DNA of 64,000 nucleotides, taken from Roseibium salinum (GTDB lineage: Bacteria > Pseudomonadota > Alphaproteobacteria > Rhizobiales > Stappiaceae). The stretch is taken from positions 2,728,001 to 2,792,000 of the forward strand of contig NZ_JAPEVI010000003.1 of the NCBI RefSeq assembly GCF_026240905.1, written 5' to 3'. The notes under the pieces were generated by a model, which was given only the letters and a program-made list of their open reading frames with translations, ran no database searches and was not told the DNA's origin. Shown in pieces: positions 16,255 through 25,306 of this stretch (the stretch's first letter is position 1; every line of letters begins with the position of its first letter). The translations under genes and the position numbers were made by a program.

Positions 16255-17021
16255 GCGGCGTCTCCCACGGTTTCGCCGAGATAGGCCTCCAGCACCTGCG
16301 GATTGCACCGCACGCTCTGGAAGTCCCCTTCGATCAGAACTGTGCCTTCAGCCATGCAGATGACCGGAGCACACAGCTTCTCGATCATTTCCATGTCGTG
16401 TTCGATCAGGATGAAAGTGTAGCCGCGCTCCTTGTTCAGGATCTCGATCTTGGATTCGAGCTTGCGCAGCAGCGTGCGGTTGACGCCGGCGGCCGGCTCG
16501 TCCAGCAGCACCAGCTTCGCGTCGGTCATCATGGTGCGGCCGAGTTCAAGAAGCTTCTTCTGGCCGCCGGAAAGATTGCCCGCCCGCTCGTGCGCGACAT
16601 GGGTCAGTTCCAGAAACTCCAGGGTTTCATAGGCCCGCCTTTCGACATCGCCTTCCGCGGCCCTGACCCTGCCCCAGCCGAACCAGTTGGCGAACAGGCG
16701 CTCACCCGGCTGTGACGGCGGCACCATCATCAGGTTCTCCAGGGCCGTCAGCCTGTGAAATTCCTGCGGAATCTGGAAAGTGCGCACCAGTCCCTTGTGA
16801 AACAGCTGGTGGCTGGCAAGACCGGTGACGTCTTCCCCCAGAAAGCGGATCCTGCCGCTTGTCGGCCTCAAGGCCCCGGCGATCATGTTGAACAGCGTGG
16901 TCTTCCCTGCCCCGTTGGGTCCGATCAGTCCGGTTATGCTGCCCTTTTCGACGCGGAACGAGCAGCCATTCACCGCCCGGAATCCGCCAAAATCCATAAT
17001 GAGCTCGTCAAGCTCCAGCAT
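16251..17021 (-). CDS. livG: branched-chain amino-acid ABC transporter ATP-binding protein LivG
   Basis: The protein has 256 residues. Walker A is GPNGAGKTT (34-42), the signature NLSGGQKKLLELGR, Walker B KLVLLDEPAAGVN and the H-loop LIEHDMEMIEKLC. The AAGVN form of the D-loop is typical of LivG rather than LivF. It is the first gene of livGFHMJ; its TGA overlaps the livF ATG (ATGA). The 310 bp upstream to the end of kynU should contain the operon promoter, and part of that stretch is a probable decayed MITE. Confidence 0.93.
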   Translation of the reverse strand: MLELDELIMDFGGFRAVNGCSFRVEKGSITGLIGPNGAGKTTLFNMIAGALRPTSGRIRFLGEDVTGLASHQLFHKGLVRTFQIPQEFHRLTALENLMMVPPSQPGERLFANWFGWGRVRAAEGDVERRAYETLEFLELTHVAHERAGNLSGGQKKLLELGRTMMTDAKLVLLDEPAAGVNRTLLRKLESKIEILNKERGYTFILIEHDMEMIEKLCAPVICMAEGTVLIEGDFQSVRCNPQVLEAYLGETVGDAA

Positions 17022-17099
17022 TCACGCTCCTCGCCGCCCCCCAAAGCGGTCATTCTTCTTCGTCTTGGCCACGTCTGCCTTGTTGTTCAGGCTTGGCGG

Positions 17100-17164
17100 A
17101 GCAGGCACAAAACGGCCAGTTCCTGCGCAGCATCTGATGTCCGGATTGGTGAGTCCGCACCCTA
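17100..17164. mobile_element. probable decayed MITE end upstream of livG
   Basis: GTCCGCACCCTA (17153-17164) equals the terminal 12 bases, TA included, of the element at 433-700. Inward lies CAAAACGGCCAGT, close to an internal block (ACTGGTCGTTTTG, opposite strand) of the element at 50105-50248. No matching second end was found, so the inner limit is arbitrary. Confidence 0.4.
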
Positions 17165-17333
17165 GCCCTTCTAGCTTCATTGGCAGCGCAATCAACTCAT
17201 AATCACCGGGTTCAACAGCAGATAGGGCAAGATTTTTCAAAATCCGCATGTTGCGGAAACGGATAATCTCAAAAACCGGCCGGTATTCGGATGATTCCGG
17301 GTCCGGACCGGCTCTGCGCGGGATCGCGGCCGG

Positions 17334-18554
17334 TTACGTTACCTTGGCGCGCGTCCTGTACTCGGGCCGATTCCAGCTTTCGGTCTCCAGGATCTGGGCC
17401 AGGATGCCGACAGCGTCGACAACGTCCTGATGCGAGAGATAGAGCGGCGTGAAGCCGAAGCGCATCACGTCCGGCGCCCGGAAGTCGCCGATCACGCCGG
17501 CGGCGATGAGTGCCTGCATGACCGCGTAGCCTTCCTCGAAGCGGAACGACACCTGGCTGCCGCGGGCCTGTGGATCGCGCGGGCTGGCCAGGACGAGCTG
17601 CGGACATCTGGCTTCGACCTCGGCAATGAACAGCTCACTGAGCGAAATCGACTGCTTGCGGATATCGGCCATGTCGACATCCTCGAACACATCGAGAGCG
17701 GCATGGAGGCCGGAGAGCGACAGGACCGCCGGGGTGCCGACGGTCATCCGGCCGATGCCGGAGACCGGCCGGTAATCCAGATCGAAGGCGAAGGGCGCCT
17801 CGTGACCCATCCATCCGGTCAGCGGTGAGGCCACCTTGTCCTGATGTTCCTGAGCGACATAGAGGAAAGCCGGAGCGCCGGGACCGCCGTTCAGATATTT
17901 GTATCCGCAGCCGACAGCGAAATCCGCACCTGCCCCGGCAAGATCCACCGGAATGGCTCCGGCGGAGTGGGCGAGATCCCAGATCGCCAGGGCGCCGGCT
18001 TCGTGGGCCGCCCTGGTCAGGTCTTTCATGTCGTGAAGGCGGCCGGTGCGGTAGTCGACCTCGGTCAGCATCAGAACGGCGACCTCCTCGGTAATCGCCG
18101 CCTTCACCTCTTCCGGCGCGACCACCTTCAGTTCAAGCCCCTTGTCCAGGAGTTGCTTCAGACCGGAGGCGACGTAAAGGTCCGTCGGAAAATTCCCGGT
18201 ATCCGACAGGATGACCTTGCGGCCCGGCCTGAGGGACAGGGCCGCCGACAGGACCTTGAAGACATTCACCGAGGTGCTGTCACAGGCAACCACCGTGCCG
18301 GCCGGGGCGCCGATCAAACGGCCGATACGTGCGCCTGTGCGAACCGGCAGGTCGATCCAGCTGTGGGTGTTCCAGGCGCGGATCAGGCTTGTGCCCCATT
18401 CCTCGTTGATGACCTCGGAAAGGCGGGCGGGCACGTGGGCGGGCAGAACTCCGAGCGAATTGCCGTCGAGATAAATGACGCCTTCGGGAATTCGAAAGGC
18501 GCCTCTTTTGGAACTCAACACGTCGTTTAGATCGTAGGGATGCTGCGAGGTCAT
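17334..18554 (-). CDS. kynU: kynureninase
   Basis: The protein has 406 residues. It is a PLP fold-type I enzyme with the kynureninase hallmarks YLDGNSLGVLP near residue 30, WGTSLIRAWNTHSWID, and the cofactor segment LAHSAGAIPVDL then GCGYKYLNGGPGAPAFLYVA, whose Lys (about residue 230) binds PLP. It hydrolyses kynurenine or 3-hydroxykynurenine to anthranilates plus alanine in tryptophan degradation. Tryptophan dioxygenase and formamidase genes are not visible here, so the rest of the pathway must be elsewhere. It is apparently single, divergent from sdaA across 276 bp. Confidence 0.95.
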   Translation of the reverse strand: MTSQHPYDLNDVLSSKRGAFRIPEGVIYLDGNSLGVLPAHVPARLSEVINEEWGTSLIRAWNTHSWIDLPVRTGARIGRLIGAPAGTVVACDSTSVNVFKVLSAALSLRPGRKVILSDTGNFPTDLYVASGLKQLLDKGLELKVVAPEEVKAAITEEVAVLMLTEVDYRTGRLHDMKDLTRAAHEAGALAIWDLAHSAGAIPVDLAGAGADFAVGCGYKYLNGGPGAPAFLYVAQEHQDKVASPLTGWMGHEAPFAFDLDYRPVSGIGRMTVGTPAVLSLSGLHAALDVFEDVDMADIRKQSISLSELFIAEVEARCPQLVLASPRDPQARGSQVSFRFEEGYAVMQALIAAGVIGDFRAPDVMRFGFTPLYLSHQDVVDAVGILAQILETESWNRPEYRTRAKVT

Positions 18555-18830
18555 CGAAAACTCTTGTCAGGGCGGGAACTTCAGGGCCATGCCCCGTGAA
18601 GGATTGCGCAAGCTAGCAAGTCCAAATTCGGCGAACAACATTTTCCGCAAGGTGTTTATGTCGCCCAGGCCCCGACCTGCCGGGCGGTCAGTCGCGGCCG
18701 ATGTCGCAATTGACACAAAAATGCGCGTTTGAATGCCTGTGCACAAAGCACTATCTGTTATACCGGTGCCGTTGGCCTGAGCGAGAGCTCGCAGGCTCCA
18801 GATTCCAGAAACCAGAAGTCCAGACCAGAG

Positions 18831-20225
18831 ATGTTCATCAGCGTCTTCGATATATTCAAAATCGGCATCGGCCCCTCCAGTTCCCACACGGTCGGGCCCA
18901 TGGTGGCCGTTCGCCGGTATCTGGACCGTATCCGCGGGCTTGCGGGGGCGGAAGCGCGCGCTTCGCGCATCACCGTCGCCCTGCACGGATCGCTCGCCTT
19001 TACCGGCAAGGGTCACGCGACCGACAAGGCGGTCTGCCTCGGTCTCATGGGGGCCAGGCCGGACACGCTGGACCCGGATGACGTGGAGCCGATGCTGGAG
19101 GATTTGCGGCAGGAAAAGCGCCTGAGAATTGCCGGCCTGCCGGAGTTGCACTTCGACCCGGACAAGGACGTCATTTTCGATTACGGCCCGGCGCTGCCGC
19201 TGCATGCCAACGGCATGACCTTCCATCTTCTTGATGCAGCCGGCTCCGTCATCGACACCTTCGTTTATTATTCGATCGGCGGCGGCTTCGTGGTCAGCGA
19301 GGCGGAACTGCGCAAGACCACCAACGAACCGGTCAATGAGCTCGTCAAGCAGGACGTCCCGTTCCCGTTTGGCACGGCCAAGCAGATGCTGGAGATGGGC
19401 CGGGAATCCGAACTCTCCATCGCCGAGATGAAGCTGCGCAACGAGTGCTGCGACATGCCCCTCGAAGAGGTCGAAGCCGGCATCGACAGGCTCTGGACCG
19501 CAATGGATTCCTGCATCAATCGCGGCATCGGCCAGTCCGGAATTCTGCCGGGCGGGCTGAAGGTCAAACGCCGCGCCGCCGACATCTATCAGAAGCTTAT
19601 CCGCGAAGGGCGGAGCAACCCGCCCTTCGAGCACAGCGTCGTCGACTGGCTCGGCGTCTATGCCATGGCGGTGAACGAGGAGAACGCCGCCGGCGGGCGC
19701 GTCGTCACGGCGCCGACAAACGGCGCGGCCGGCGTCATTCCGGCAGTGACCCGCTATTATCTCGACCATTGCCCGGGGGCCGACCAGGCGGGCATCCGCA
19801 CCTTCCTGCTGACCGCGGCCGCCATCGGCGGCATCATCAAGTCGAACGCCTCGATCTCAGGGGCGGAAGTCGGTTGTCAGGGCGAGGTCGGCTCGGCGTC
19901 GGCCATGGCCGCCGCGGGCCTGTGCGCCGCGCTCGGCGGCACCAACGAGCAGATCGAAAACGCGGCTGAAATCGCCCTGGAACACCACCTCGGCATGACC
20001 TGCGACCCGATCGGGGGTCTGGTGCAGGTGCCCTGCATCGAGCGCAATGCGCTTGGCGCGGTCAAGGCGGTCACGGCCGCCTCCCTCGCCCTGCGCGGCG
20101 ACGGCTCGCATTTCGTGCCGCTGGACGGCTGCATCGAGACCATGCGCCAGACGGGCATGGACATGATGGAGCAGTACAAGGAAACCTCCAAGGGCGGGCT
20201 CGCGGTCAATATCGTCGAGTGCTGA
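18831..20225 (+). CDS. sdaA: L-serine ammonia-lyase, iron-sulfur dependent, single chain
   Basis: About 464 residues from ATG 18831 ([20 protein letters not shown]). The frame is open for 34 codons upstream, but the family starts with this M-F-x-S-x-F-D-x-F-K-I-G-x-G-P-S-S-S-H-T pattern. The beta domain is followed by the alpha domain with cluster-ligand cysteines in [20 protein letters not shown] and [18 protein letters not shown]. The enzyme deaminates L-serine to pyruvate using a [4Fe-4S] cluster. It is divergent from kynU and followed 85 bp on by a MAPEG gene that has its own hairpin leader. Confidence 0.95.
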   Translation: MFISVFDIFKIGIGPSSSHTVGPMVAVRRYLDRIRGLAGAEARASRITVALHGSLAFTGKGHATDKAVCLGLMGARPDTLDPDDVEPMLEDLRQEKRLRIAGLPELHFDPDKDVIFDYGPALPLHANGMTFHLLDAAGSVIDTFVYYSIGGGFVVSEAELRKTTNEPVNELVKQDVPFPFGTAKQMLEMGRESELSIAEMKLRNECCDMPLEEVEAGIDRLWTAMDSCINRGIGQSGILPGGLKVKRRAADIYQKLIREGRSNPPFEHSVVDWLGVYAMAVNEENAAGGRVVTAPTNGAAGVIPAVTRYYLDHCPGADQAGIRTFLLTAAAIGGIIKSNASISGAEVGCQGEVGSASAMAAAGLCAALGGTNEQIENAAEIALEHHLGMTCDPIGGLVQVPCIERNALGAVKAVTAASLALRGDGSHFVPLDGCIETMRQTGMDMMEQYKETSKGGLAVNIVEC

Positions 20226-20261
20226 GCTCAGGCTCAGGCAAATCCCCTTGCCACCCGCTAA

Positions 20262-20304
20262 CCCTGTCTGTCTGATGCACCGGCAGAGAATCAGACAGAC
20301 AGGG
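20262..20304. promoter_or_regulatory. 15-bp perfect inverted repeat overlapping the MAPEG ribosome-binding region
   Basis: CCCTGTCTGTCTGAT (20262-20276) and ATCAGACAGACAGGG (20290-20304) are exact inverted copies around a 13-base loop. They end 5 bases before the ATG at 20310. The only Shine-Dalgarno-like bases (CAGGG) lie inside the stem. It could be a translation-blocking hairpin, an operator, or a weak terminator for sdaA, but no T-run follows. Confidence 0.6.
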
Positions 20305-20309
20305 CGATT

Positions 20310-20714
20310 ATGCCGATTTCAATCACACCTCTCTTCGCCGGGCTTCTGGCGTTCTTTTATCTTTTCCTGAGCATTCGCGTGATCAATGCCCGCCGGACGG
20401 CACGCATCGGGGTTGGCGATGGCGGCAACAAGCTGCTGTTGAGGCGAATTCGCGCGCAGGGAAATCTCGCCGAATACGTGCCGTTTACGCTCCTGCTCAT
20501 GCTGACAGTCGAGATGATGGGCGGGTCTGCCTGGCTTCTTTATGTGCTGGGAACCATGCTCCTGATCGGCCGGGTGTCGCATGCCTACGGCGTCAGCCGG
20601 GAACCGGAACCCCTGCAATTCCGGCAGGCCGGCATACTCTTGACATTCGCGGTGATATTCGTCGCCGCCCTTGCCGATGTGATGCTGGCGATCAGCGCCA
20701 ACCTCGCCGGCTGA
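20310..20714 (+). CDS. MAPEG-family membrane protein
   Basis: The protein has 134 residues with about four membrane helices. Family features are the N-terminal helix ending in RVINARRTARIGVGDGG, and the NLAEYVPFTLLLMLTVEM segment, where the [RK]-x-x-x-N-x-x-E-x-x-P motif of MAPEG proteins (R-x-x-G-NLAEYVP) is clear. The family includes glutathione-dependent eicosanoid and drug-detoxifying enzymes; bacterial members have mostly unknown substrates. Its TGA abuts the stop of the convergent GntR gene. Translation may be controlled by the perfect hairpin just upstream. Confidence 0.87.
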   Translation: MPISITPLFAGLLAFFYLFLSIRVINARRTARIGVGDGGNKLLLRRIRAQGNLAEYVPFTLLLMLTVEMMGGSAWLLYVLGTMLLIGRVSHAYGVSREPEPLQFRQAGILLTFAVIFVAALADVMLAISANLAG

Positions 20715-21332
20715 TCAGATCTGCTGCAGGCGCGTCTTGTGCGCGTGGGCGATGTGACGGCGGGCGGCGGATTCCGCCGCTTCGCAATCGCCCTTCGCAA
20801 TCGCCTCGACGATTGCCGCATGTTCTTCCACCGCCGTCTCGCGGCGCTCGGGCGTGTCCAGCGTCGTGCCCGCCATGAGGATCAGCGACAGCCGCAGATG
20901 GTCGATCTGGTCGACCAGGTAGCGGTTGTGCGAGGCCAGGCACAGGCGCCGGTGGAATTCCCGGTTGGAGCGCACGAGGCTGTCCTTGTCGGCGATGCGC
21001 TTGCGGTCCGCCTCGACCAGGTCCTGCAGGATCTCGATTTCCGGGCTGGAGGCATGTTTGGCGGCAAGCCCTGCCGCCGTACCTTCCAGCACCTCGCGCA
21101 TGAAATAGACTTCGTTGATCTGGCTGTGGTCGAGCGTCGGGATCACCATGCCGCGGTTGGGCTCGTGTACCGCCAGCCCCTGCGCCTCGAGCCGCTTCAG
21201 CCCTTCGCGGATCGGGGTTCGTGACACCCCGAACCGTTCGGCAAGATCCGCCTCGCGCAGGCGGTCACCGGGTTTCAGCACCCGTTCTTCGATGAGGCCG
21301 ATCAGCCGCTGGTAGATTTCAGAACCGTTCAT
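20715..21332 (-). CDS. GntR-family transcriptional regulator (FadR/FCD subfamily)
   Basis: The protein has 205 residues. An N-terminal winged helix (IYQRLIGLIEERVLKPGDRL, READLAERFGVSRTPIREGL, KRLEAQGLAVHEPNRG) is followed by an all-helical FCD ligand domain (VYFMREVLEGTAAGLAAKHA, LVRSNREFHRRLCLASHNRY, VEEHAAIVEAIAKGDCEAAE) with the usual metal-binding His positions. Such regulators often repress catabolism of small carboxylic acids. It converges on the MAPEG gene with no gap, and anmK lies upstream. Its target cannot be inferred. Confidence 0.9.
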   Translation of the reverse strand: MNGSEIYQRLIGLIEERVLKPGDRLREADLAERFGVSRTPIREGLKRLEAQGLAVHEPNRGMVIPTLDHSQINEVYFMREVLEGTAAGLAAKHASSPEIEILQDLVEADRKRIADKDSLVRSNREFHRRLCLASHNRYLVDQIDHLRLSLILMAGTTLDTPERRETAVEEHAAIVEAIAKGDCEAAESAARRHIAHAHKTRLQQI

Positions 21333-21424
21333 GCAGTCTGGTTAGCGGCAACCTGCAGATCGCGCAAGGAAAACGCGTGCCGCGCGGGTCTTCGAACGCA
21401 CTCCCGCGGTCCGGTGTGCGGATC

Positions 21425-22510
21425 CTATCCTGCCGCGGGCAGATAGAGCTTTCCGCCGCAGACCGGACGGGTCGCGCCGGTGGTTTCGGGAAAGGTCGTC
21501 GGCAGGCCGGCCTTGAAGCGACCACCCAGAAACGCCATCGCCTGCGCTTCCAGCGCATCGCCGTCGATGCTGTAGTCGTCGGCCGAGGCCACATCCCCCG
21601 ACAACAGTTCGCCGAGCGTCTTCATCAACACGCGATTATGCCGCCCGCCGCCGCAAACCACCCAGAGCCTCGGCTTTGCCGGCAACAAGCCTTCCGACAT
21701 CGCAATCGCCCGCGCGGTGAAGGCCACCAGCGTGGCGGCGCCGTCCTCCAGGCTCAGACCTTCGGCGAAGCCGCCCGAGAAGCTGTAGCGGTCGAGGGAT
21801 TTCGGGCCGGGCTCGGAAAGGAAAGGATGCAGCAGCGCTTCGCGCAGGCGGGCCTCGTCCACCTCTCCCCCGGCAGAAATCGCGCCGCCGGCATCGTAGT
21901 CTCCCGCCCCATGCTTGCGGACCCAGTCATCCAGGAAGGCGTTGCCGGGACCGATGTCGAAGGCTTGCAGCCGGTCCCCCTCGATATAGGTAAGGTTCGA
22001 CACACCGCCGATATTCAGGAAACAGAGCGGCTCCCAGTCTTCGCCGACCAGCGTCTTGGCGAGCGCCTGATGGTAGACCGGAACAAGCGGCGCCCCCTGC
22101 CCGCCGGCCGCCATATCGGCGAGGCGCACGTCGGCGATGACCGGCAGTTTCAATATGTCCGCCAGGCGCTCGGGGTGGCCCAGCTGGACGGTCTCACCGG
22201 CCTTCGGATCGTGCCAGACCGTCTGGCCATGAAAGACGACCGCATCGGGCGTCAGGCCGTGTTCGAGCACGAAGGCCTGGATTGCCCTGCCATGCTCGGC
22301 CGTCACGAGCCGGGCGAGATCCGGCCAGGTTTCACGATCCGCGCCCTTTTTCGCGGCCGCCTGCAATACGGCGCGTTTCGTCTCCGGCTGGTAGCTCGCG
22401 GTTTCTGCCGGACCGAAGTGAGCAACCGTCAAGCCGTTCGTTCCGATCTCCGCAAGATCGATCCCGTCGGCGGACGTGCCGCTGATGGAGCCGACAATGG
22501 ACCAGCTCAT
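21425..22510 (-). CDS. anmK: anhydro-N-acetylmuramic acid kinase
   Basis: The protein has 361 residues. The N-terminal phosphate-binding loop GSISGTSADGIDLA (about residues 7-20) and the later NIGGVSNLTYI, FDIGPGNAFLDDWV and VCGGGRHNRVLMKTL motifs define AnmK. The enzyme phosphorylates and opens 1,6-anhydro-MurNAc during peptidoglycan recycling, giving MurNAc-6-phosphate. Its ATG overlaps the TGA of the upstream aminotransferase (ATGA), so the two are co-translated. No other recycling genes such as murQ or nagZ are adjacent. Confidence 0.95.
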   Translation of the reverse strand: MSWSIVGSISGTSADGIDLAEIGTNGLTVAHFGPAETASYQPETKRAVLQAAAKKGADRETWPDLARLVTAEHGRAIQAFVLEHGLTPDAVVFHGQTVWHDPKAGETVQLGHPERLADILKLPVIADVRLADMAAGGQGAPLVPVYHQALAKTLVGEDWEPLCFLNIGGVSNLTYIEGDRLQAFDIGPGNAFLDDWVRKHGAGDYDAGGAISAGGEVDEARLREALLHPFLSEPGPKSLDRYSFSGGFAEGLSLEDGAATLVAFTARAIAMSEGLLPAKPRLWVVCGGGRHNRVLMKTLGELLSGDVASADDYSIDGDALEAQAMAFLGGRFKAGLPTTFPETTGATRPVCGGKLYLPAAG

Positions 22511-23859
22511 AGCCCCTCCGCGACTGCCTTAATGCCGGCTTCGGCAATGTCGAACATCTCGTTCACCTGTGCCTCGGTGATGATCAGCGGCGGGCAGAAG
22601 GCCAGGGCGTCGAGCATGTTCCGGGAAATCAGGCCGCGTTCCTGGAAGACCGCGTTGGTCTTCGCGCCAAGCGCGCCCGGCGTTGCCGCAAGGCTTTCAT
22701 GGGAAAGTTCGGCCGCGCCGATCAATCCGATGCCGCGGGTCTCGATCACCAGCGGGTTTTCCGCCAGGCCGGCCAGGCGTTTCTGGAAGACCGGGGCAAT
22801 CGACCTGACGTGTCCGACGAGATCCCTCTCCTCGATGATCTTCAGGTTTTCCAGGGCAACGGCGGCGGCGACGGGATGGCCGCTGCCGGTGTAGCCGTGT
22901 CCCAGAACGCCGATCTTGTGGGATTCGTCGGCGATCGGCTGATAGACGTCGTCATTGATCAGCAGCGCGGATATTGGCTGGTAGGACGAGGACAGCGCCT
23001 TGGACAGCGTCATGATGTCCGGCTGAAGATCATAGGTTTGGGTGCCGAACATGTTGCCGGTGCGGCCGAAGCCGCAGATCACTTCATCGGCAACGAAGAG
23101 AATGCCGTATTTCTTCAGAACCGGCTGGACCGCCTGCCAATAGCCGTCCGGCGGCACGATCACCCCTCCGGCGCCCATGACCGGCTCGGCAAAAAAGGCG
23201 GCGATGGTCTCGTGGCCCTCGGCCAGGATCATGTCCTCCAGGTCCTGCGCGCAGCGGCGGGCGAAATCTGCTTCGCTTTCGCCTTGCCTTTTCATGGTGC
23301 GGTAGTGCGGACAGGTCGTGTGCAGCACCTGGGGGATCGGCAGATCGAAGGAGCGGTGGTTGTTCGGCAGGCCGGTCAGGCTCGCCGAGGCGATGGTGAC
23401 GCCGTGATAGCCGCGGACGCGCGAGATGATCTTCTTGCGCTCCGGCTGGCCCAGCGCATTGGAGCGGTACCAGATCAGCTTGATCGCCGTATCGTTGGCC
23501 TCGGAGCCGGAATTGGTGAAATAGACCTTCGACATCGGCACCGGCGCCATTTCGATCAGCTTTTCCGCCAGCTCGATCGAAGGTCCGTGGCTCTTGTAGG
23601 TGAAGGTGTGATAGTAGGGCAGCTTTTCCAGCTGCCGGGTCGCCGCGTCGACGAGGCGCTTTTCGCCGAAACCAACGGCAACGCTCCACAGGCCCGCCAT
23701 GCCCTCGATATAGCGCTTGCCGTTGATGTCCTCGACATAGATCCCCTCGCCCTTGTCGATCACCAGGGCGCCGAGTTCTTCCTGGCGGCGCGCATCCGCA
23801 TATGAGTGAAGCTGGAAAGCCGTGTCGCGGGCTTCAAGGGAATTCGGCAGCTGGGCCAT
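22507..23859 (-). CDS. class III (omega) aminotransferase, PLP dependent
   Basis: About 450 residues from ATG 23859 (MAQLPNSLEARD); the open codons upstream have no conserved content. Family motifs include YVEDINGKRYIEGMAGLWSV, VYFTNSGSEANDTAIKLIWY, SRVRGYHGVTIASASLTG, the cofactor DEVICGFGRTGNMFG and the PLP lysine in LSKALSSSYQPISALL. The N-terminal and GYHG sequences resemble the aspartate aminotransferase-like, beta-alanine/putrescine:pyruvate group, but I would not name the amine donor. It is translationally coupled to anmK (ATGA overlap). That pairing is unexplained by pathway. Confidence 0.9.
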   Translation of the reverse strand: MAQLPNSLEARDTAFQLHSYADARRQEELGALVIDKGEGIYVEDINGKRYIEGMAGLWSVAVGFGEKRLVDAATRQLEKLPYYHTFTYKSHGPSIELAEKLIEMAPVPMSKVYFTNSGSEANDTAIKLIWYRSNALGQPERKKIISRVRGYHGVTIASASLTGLPNNHRSFDLPIPQVLHTTCPHYRTMKRQGESEADFARRCAQDLEDMILAEGHETIAAFFAEPVMGAGGVIVPPDGYWQAVQPVLKKYGILFVADEVICGFGRTGNMFGTQTYDLQPDIMTLSKALSSSYQPISALLINDDVYQPIADESHKIGVLGHGYTGSGHPVAAAVALENLKIIEERDLVGHVRSIAPVFQKRLAGLAENPLVIETRGIGLIGAAELSHESLAATPGALGAKTNAVFQERGLISRNMLDALAFCPPLIITEAQVNEMFDIAEAGIKAVAEGL

Positions 23860-24161
23860 GAAACGCCTCTTATCGTTGAAATACTCGTGGAATTCAGTCG
23901 TCGGCCACGGACTCGAATTCAGTCCGCGCCGCTCACGCCACGCTAGTGCCGTCAAGGCCGCAGCACAATCGGGATTTTCGGATCGCTGCCGGATCGCGGA
24001 CGGATTCATCACCGATCATAGCAGGAGGATGACCGCTGCGGTGTGACGCGCGTCTCTGCCAATCGCCTGGCCTCCCTCCCATTCTCTACAGCACAAGCAA
24101 CAAGGCCGTGTTGCCATGCGATCGCGGCCGGCCAACGAGATATATTGTCAAGGAAACACAG
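23860..24161. other. 302-bp divergent intergenic region
   Basis: The gap lies between the minus-strand aminotransferase and a plus-strand orphan gene, so it must carry both promoters. I see no repeat, RNA gene or reliable hexamer pair. The only clear signal is an AAGGAAA box just before the orphan ATG. Confidence 0.4.
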
Positions 24162-25226
24162 ATGCTTTCGCTGTCGCGCTATCAGGACGAGATCAACAAC
24201 ACGACACGGGAATGGTACATGCGGAACCGTGATTTCGGATCGGCTTATTCCCGCGCGTTTACTTCATATTGGGAAACAATCAAGGCGCAGGTCGATGCTG
24301 ATCGGGCGGCAGCGGAACGGAAGGCGCAACTGGTCATGCTGGCCCTGTCGCTCGCCGGGGGCAGCGCCCTTCTGTCGCTTTTCGGAAATGCCGCCACGAA
24401 ATCGGTTGCCGCAGAACTGGCCAAGGACGCCGCTCTCAACATGACGGTCAAGCGGGGATGGGATCGGGCCTTCCAGACACTGGCCTGGGCGGATTCCAAC
24501 CCGGCGGCGAATTTCGTGTTCGGCAAGCTTTGGGATGAACAGGTGGCCAAGCGGGCGACGAGCGAATTGACCAGTGCGCTGAAGAAAATCCCCCAGGAGG
24601 CTAAGCTGCCCTCCGGACCCGTCGGCAAGCAGCCTCAACCGCTCGAGTTCCAGAACGACCTCATGAACCACACCGATCGCTGTGCCAATGCAGCGAGCGT
24701 CGCCGGAACCTGGATCCACGACGCCATGGGCGGCGAAGGCGCGCTGGAGGACCTGCGCCGCAACAGCGCGTTCTTCAAAGTGCCCAAGGGATCGGTCGAC
24801 AAGGCCAAGATGGCCGACCAGATCGAACTTGCCCTCTGGATGAAGTTCACGCTGGATCAGGACTATGTGGAAAAGGGCTACATTGAAATGACCGGCCGCG
24901 AGCGCGGCCAGATCTGGCGCAGGGTGATAACCAGTCGCGAATCCATCGATGTCAATCCGTGGAAGAAGGATTATCCGCAAAGCACGTATGCCGGCGGCAG
25001 TTGGAGGCAGCCGTTTGAATCCGTCCAGTACAAATCGATCGGCGAGGTAATCCGCAAGCGTATCAACGAACTCTACAAGTCAAACAACATCGACGCCTGG
25101 CTGTTTTCCTCGTCGATCAAGGGGCATGCCAATGCGTCTCAGGCAACATTGCGGAACGCGCAGACGACATTGGTGCAGCTTGCCGAACGAAACGCACGGG
25201 TCATCCAGTCCGCCATAACCCGTTAG
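24162..25226 (+). CDS. hypothetical protein, family not recognised
   Basis: About 354 residues from ATG 24162, chosen for the AAGGAAAC box upstream and the charged start MLSLSRYQDEINNTTREWYM. One hydrophobic stretch (about residues 56-80, LVMLALSLAGGSALLSLFGN) follows a basic, alanine-rich helix. The rest is helical and hydrophilic, rich in Lys, Arg and Trp, with no Cys pairs, repeats or catalytic motif that I recognise. A single membrane or membrane-inserting segment flanked by amphipathic helices is reminiscent of contact-dependent or secreted effectors, but that is only an impression. It is monocistronic and has an atypically AT-richer leader than its neighbours. Confidence 0.6.
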   Translation: MLSLSRYQDEINNTTREWYMRNRDFGSAYSRAFTSYWETIKAQVDADRAAAERKAQLVMLALSLAGGSALLSLFGNAATKSVAAELAKDAALNMTVKRGWDRAFQTLAWADSNPAANFVFGKLWDEQVAKRATSELTSALKKIPQEAKLPSGPVGKQPQPLEFQNDLMNHTDRCANAASVAGTWIHDAMGGEGALEDLRRNSAFFKVPKGSVDKAKMADQIELALWMKFTLDQDYVEKGYIEMTGRERGQIWRRVITSRESIDVNPWKKDYPQSTYAGGSWRQPFESVQYKSIGEVIRKRINELYKSNNIDAWLFSSSIKGHANASQATLRNAQTTLVQLAERNARVIQSAITR

Positions 25227-25306
25227 GAGACACCCGGAATGTCCGCTCCGGACTGTCGTCGCATCGGCGCACAGTCCCCTCCAGCGGGCATCGCTGAGGC
25301 CGGCAT

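Noticed and set aside
17022..17249. 75-codon minus-strand frame upstream of livG
   Set aside because: It runs through the probable MITE remnant and has no recognisable family content.
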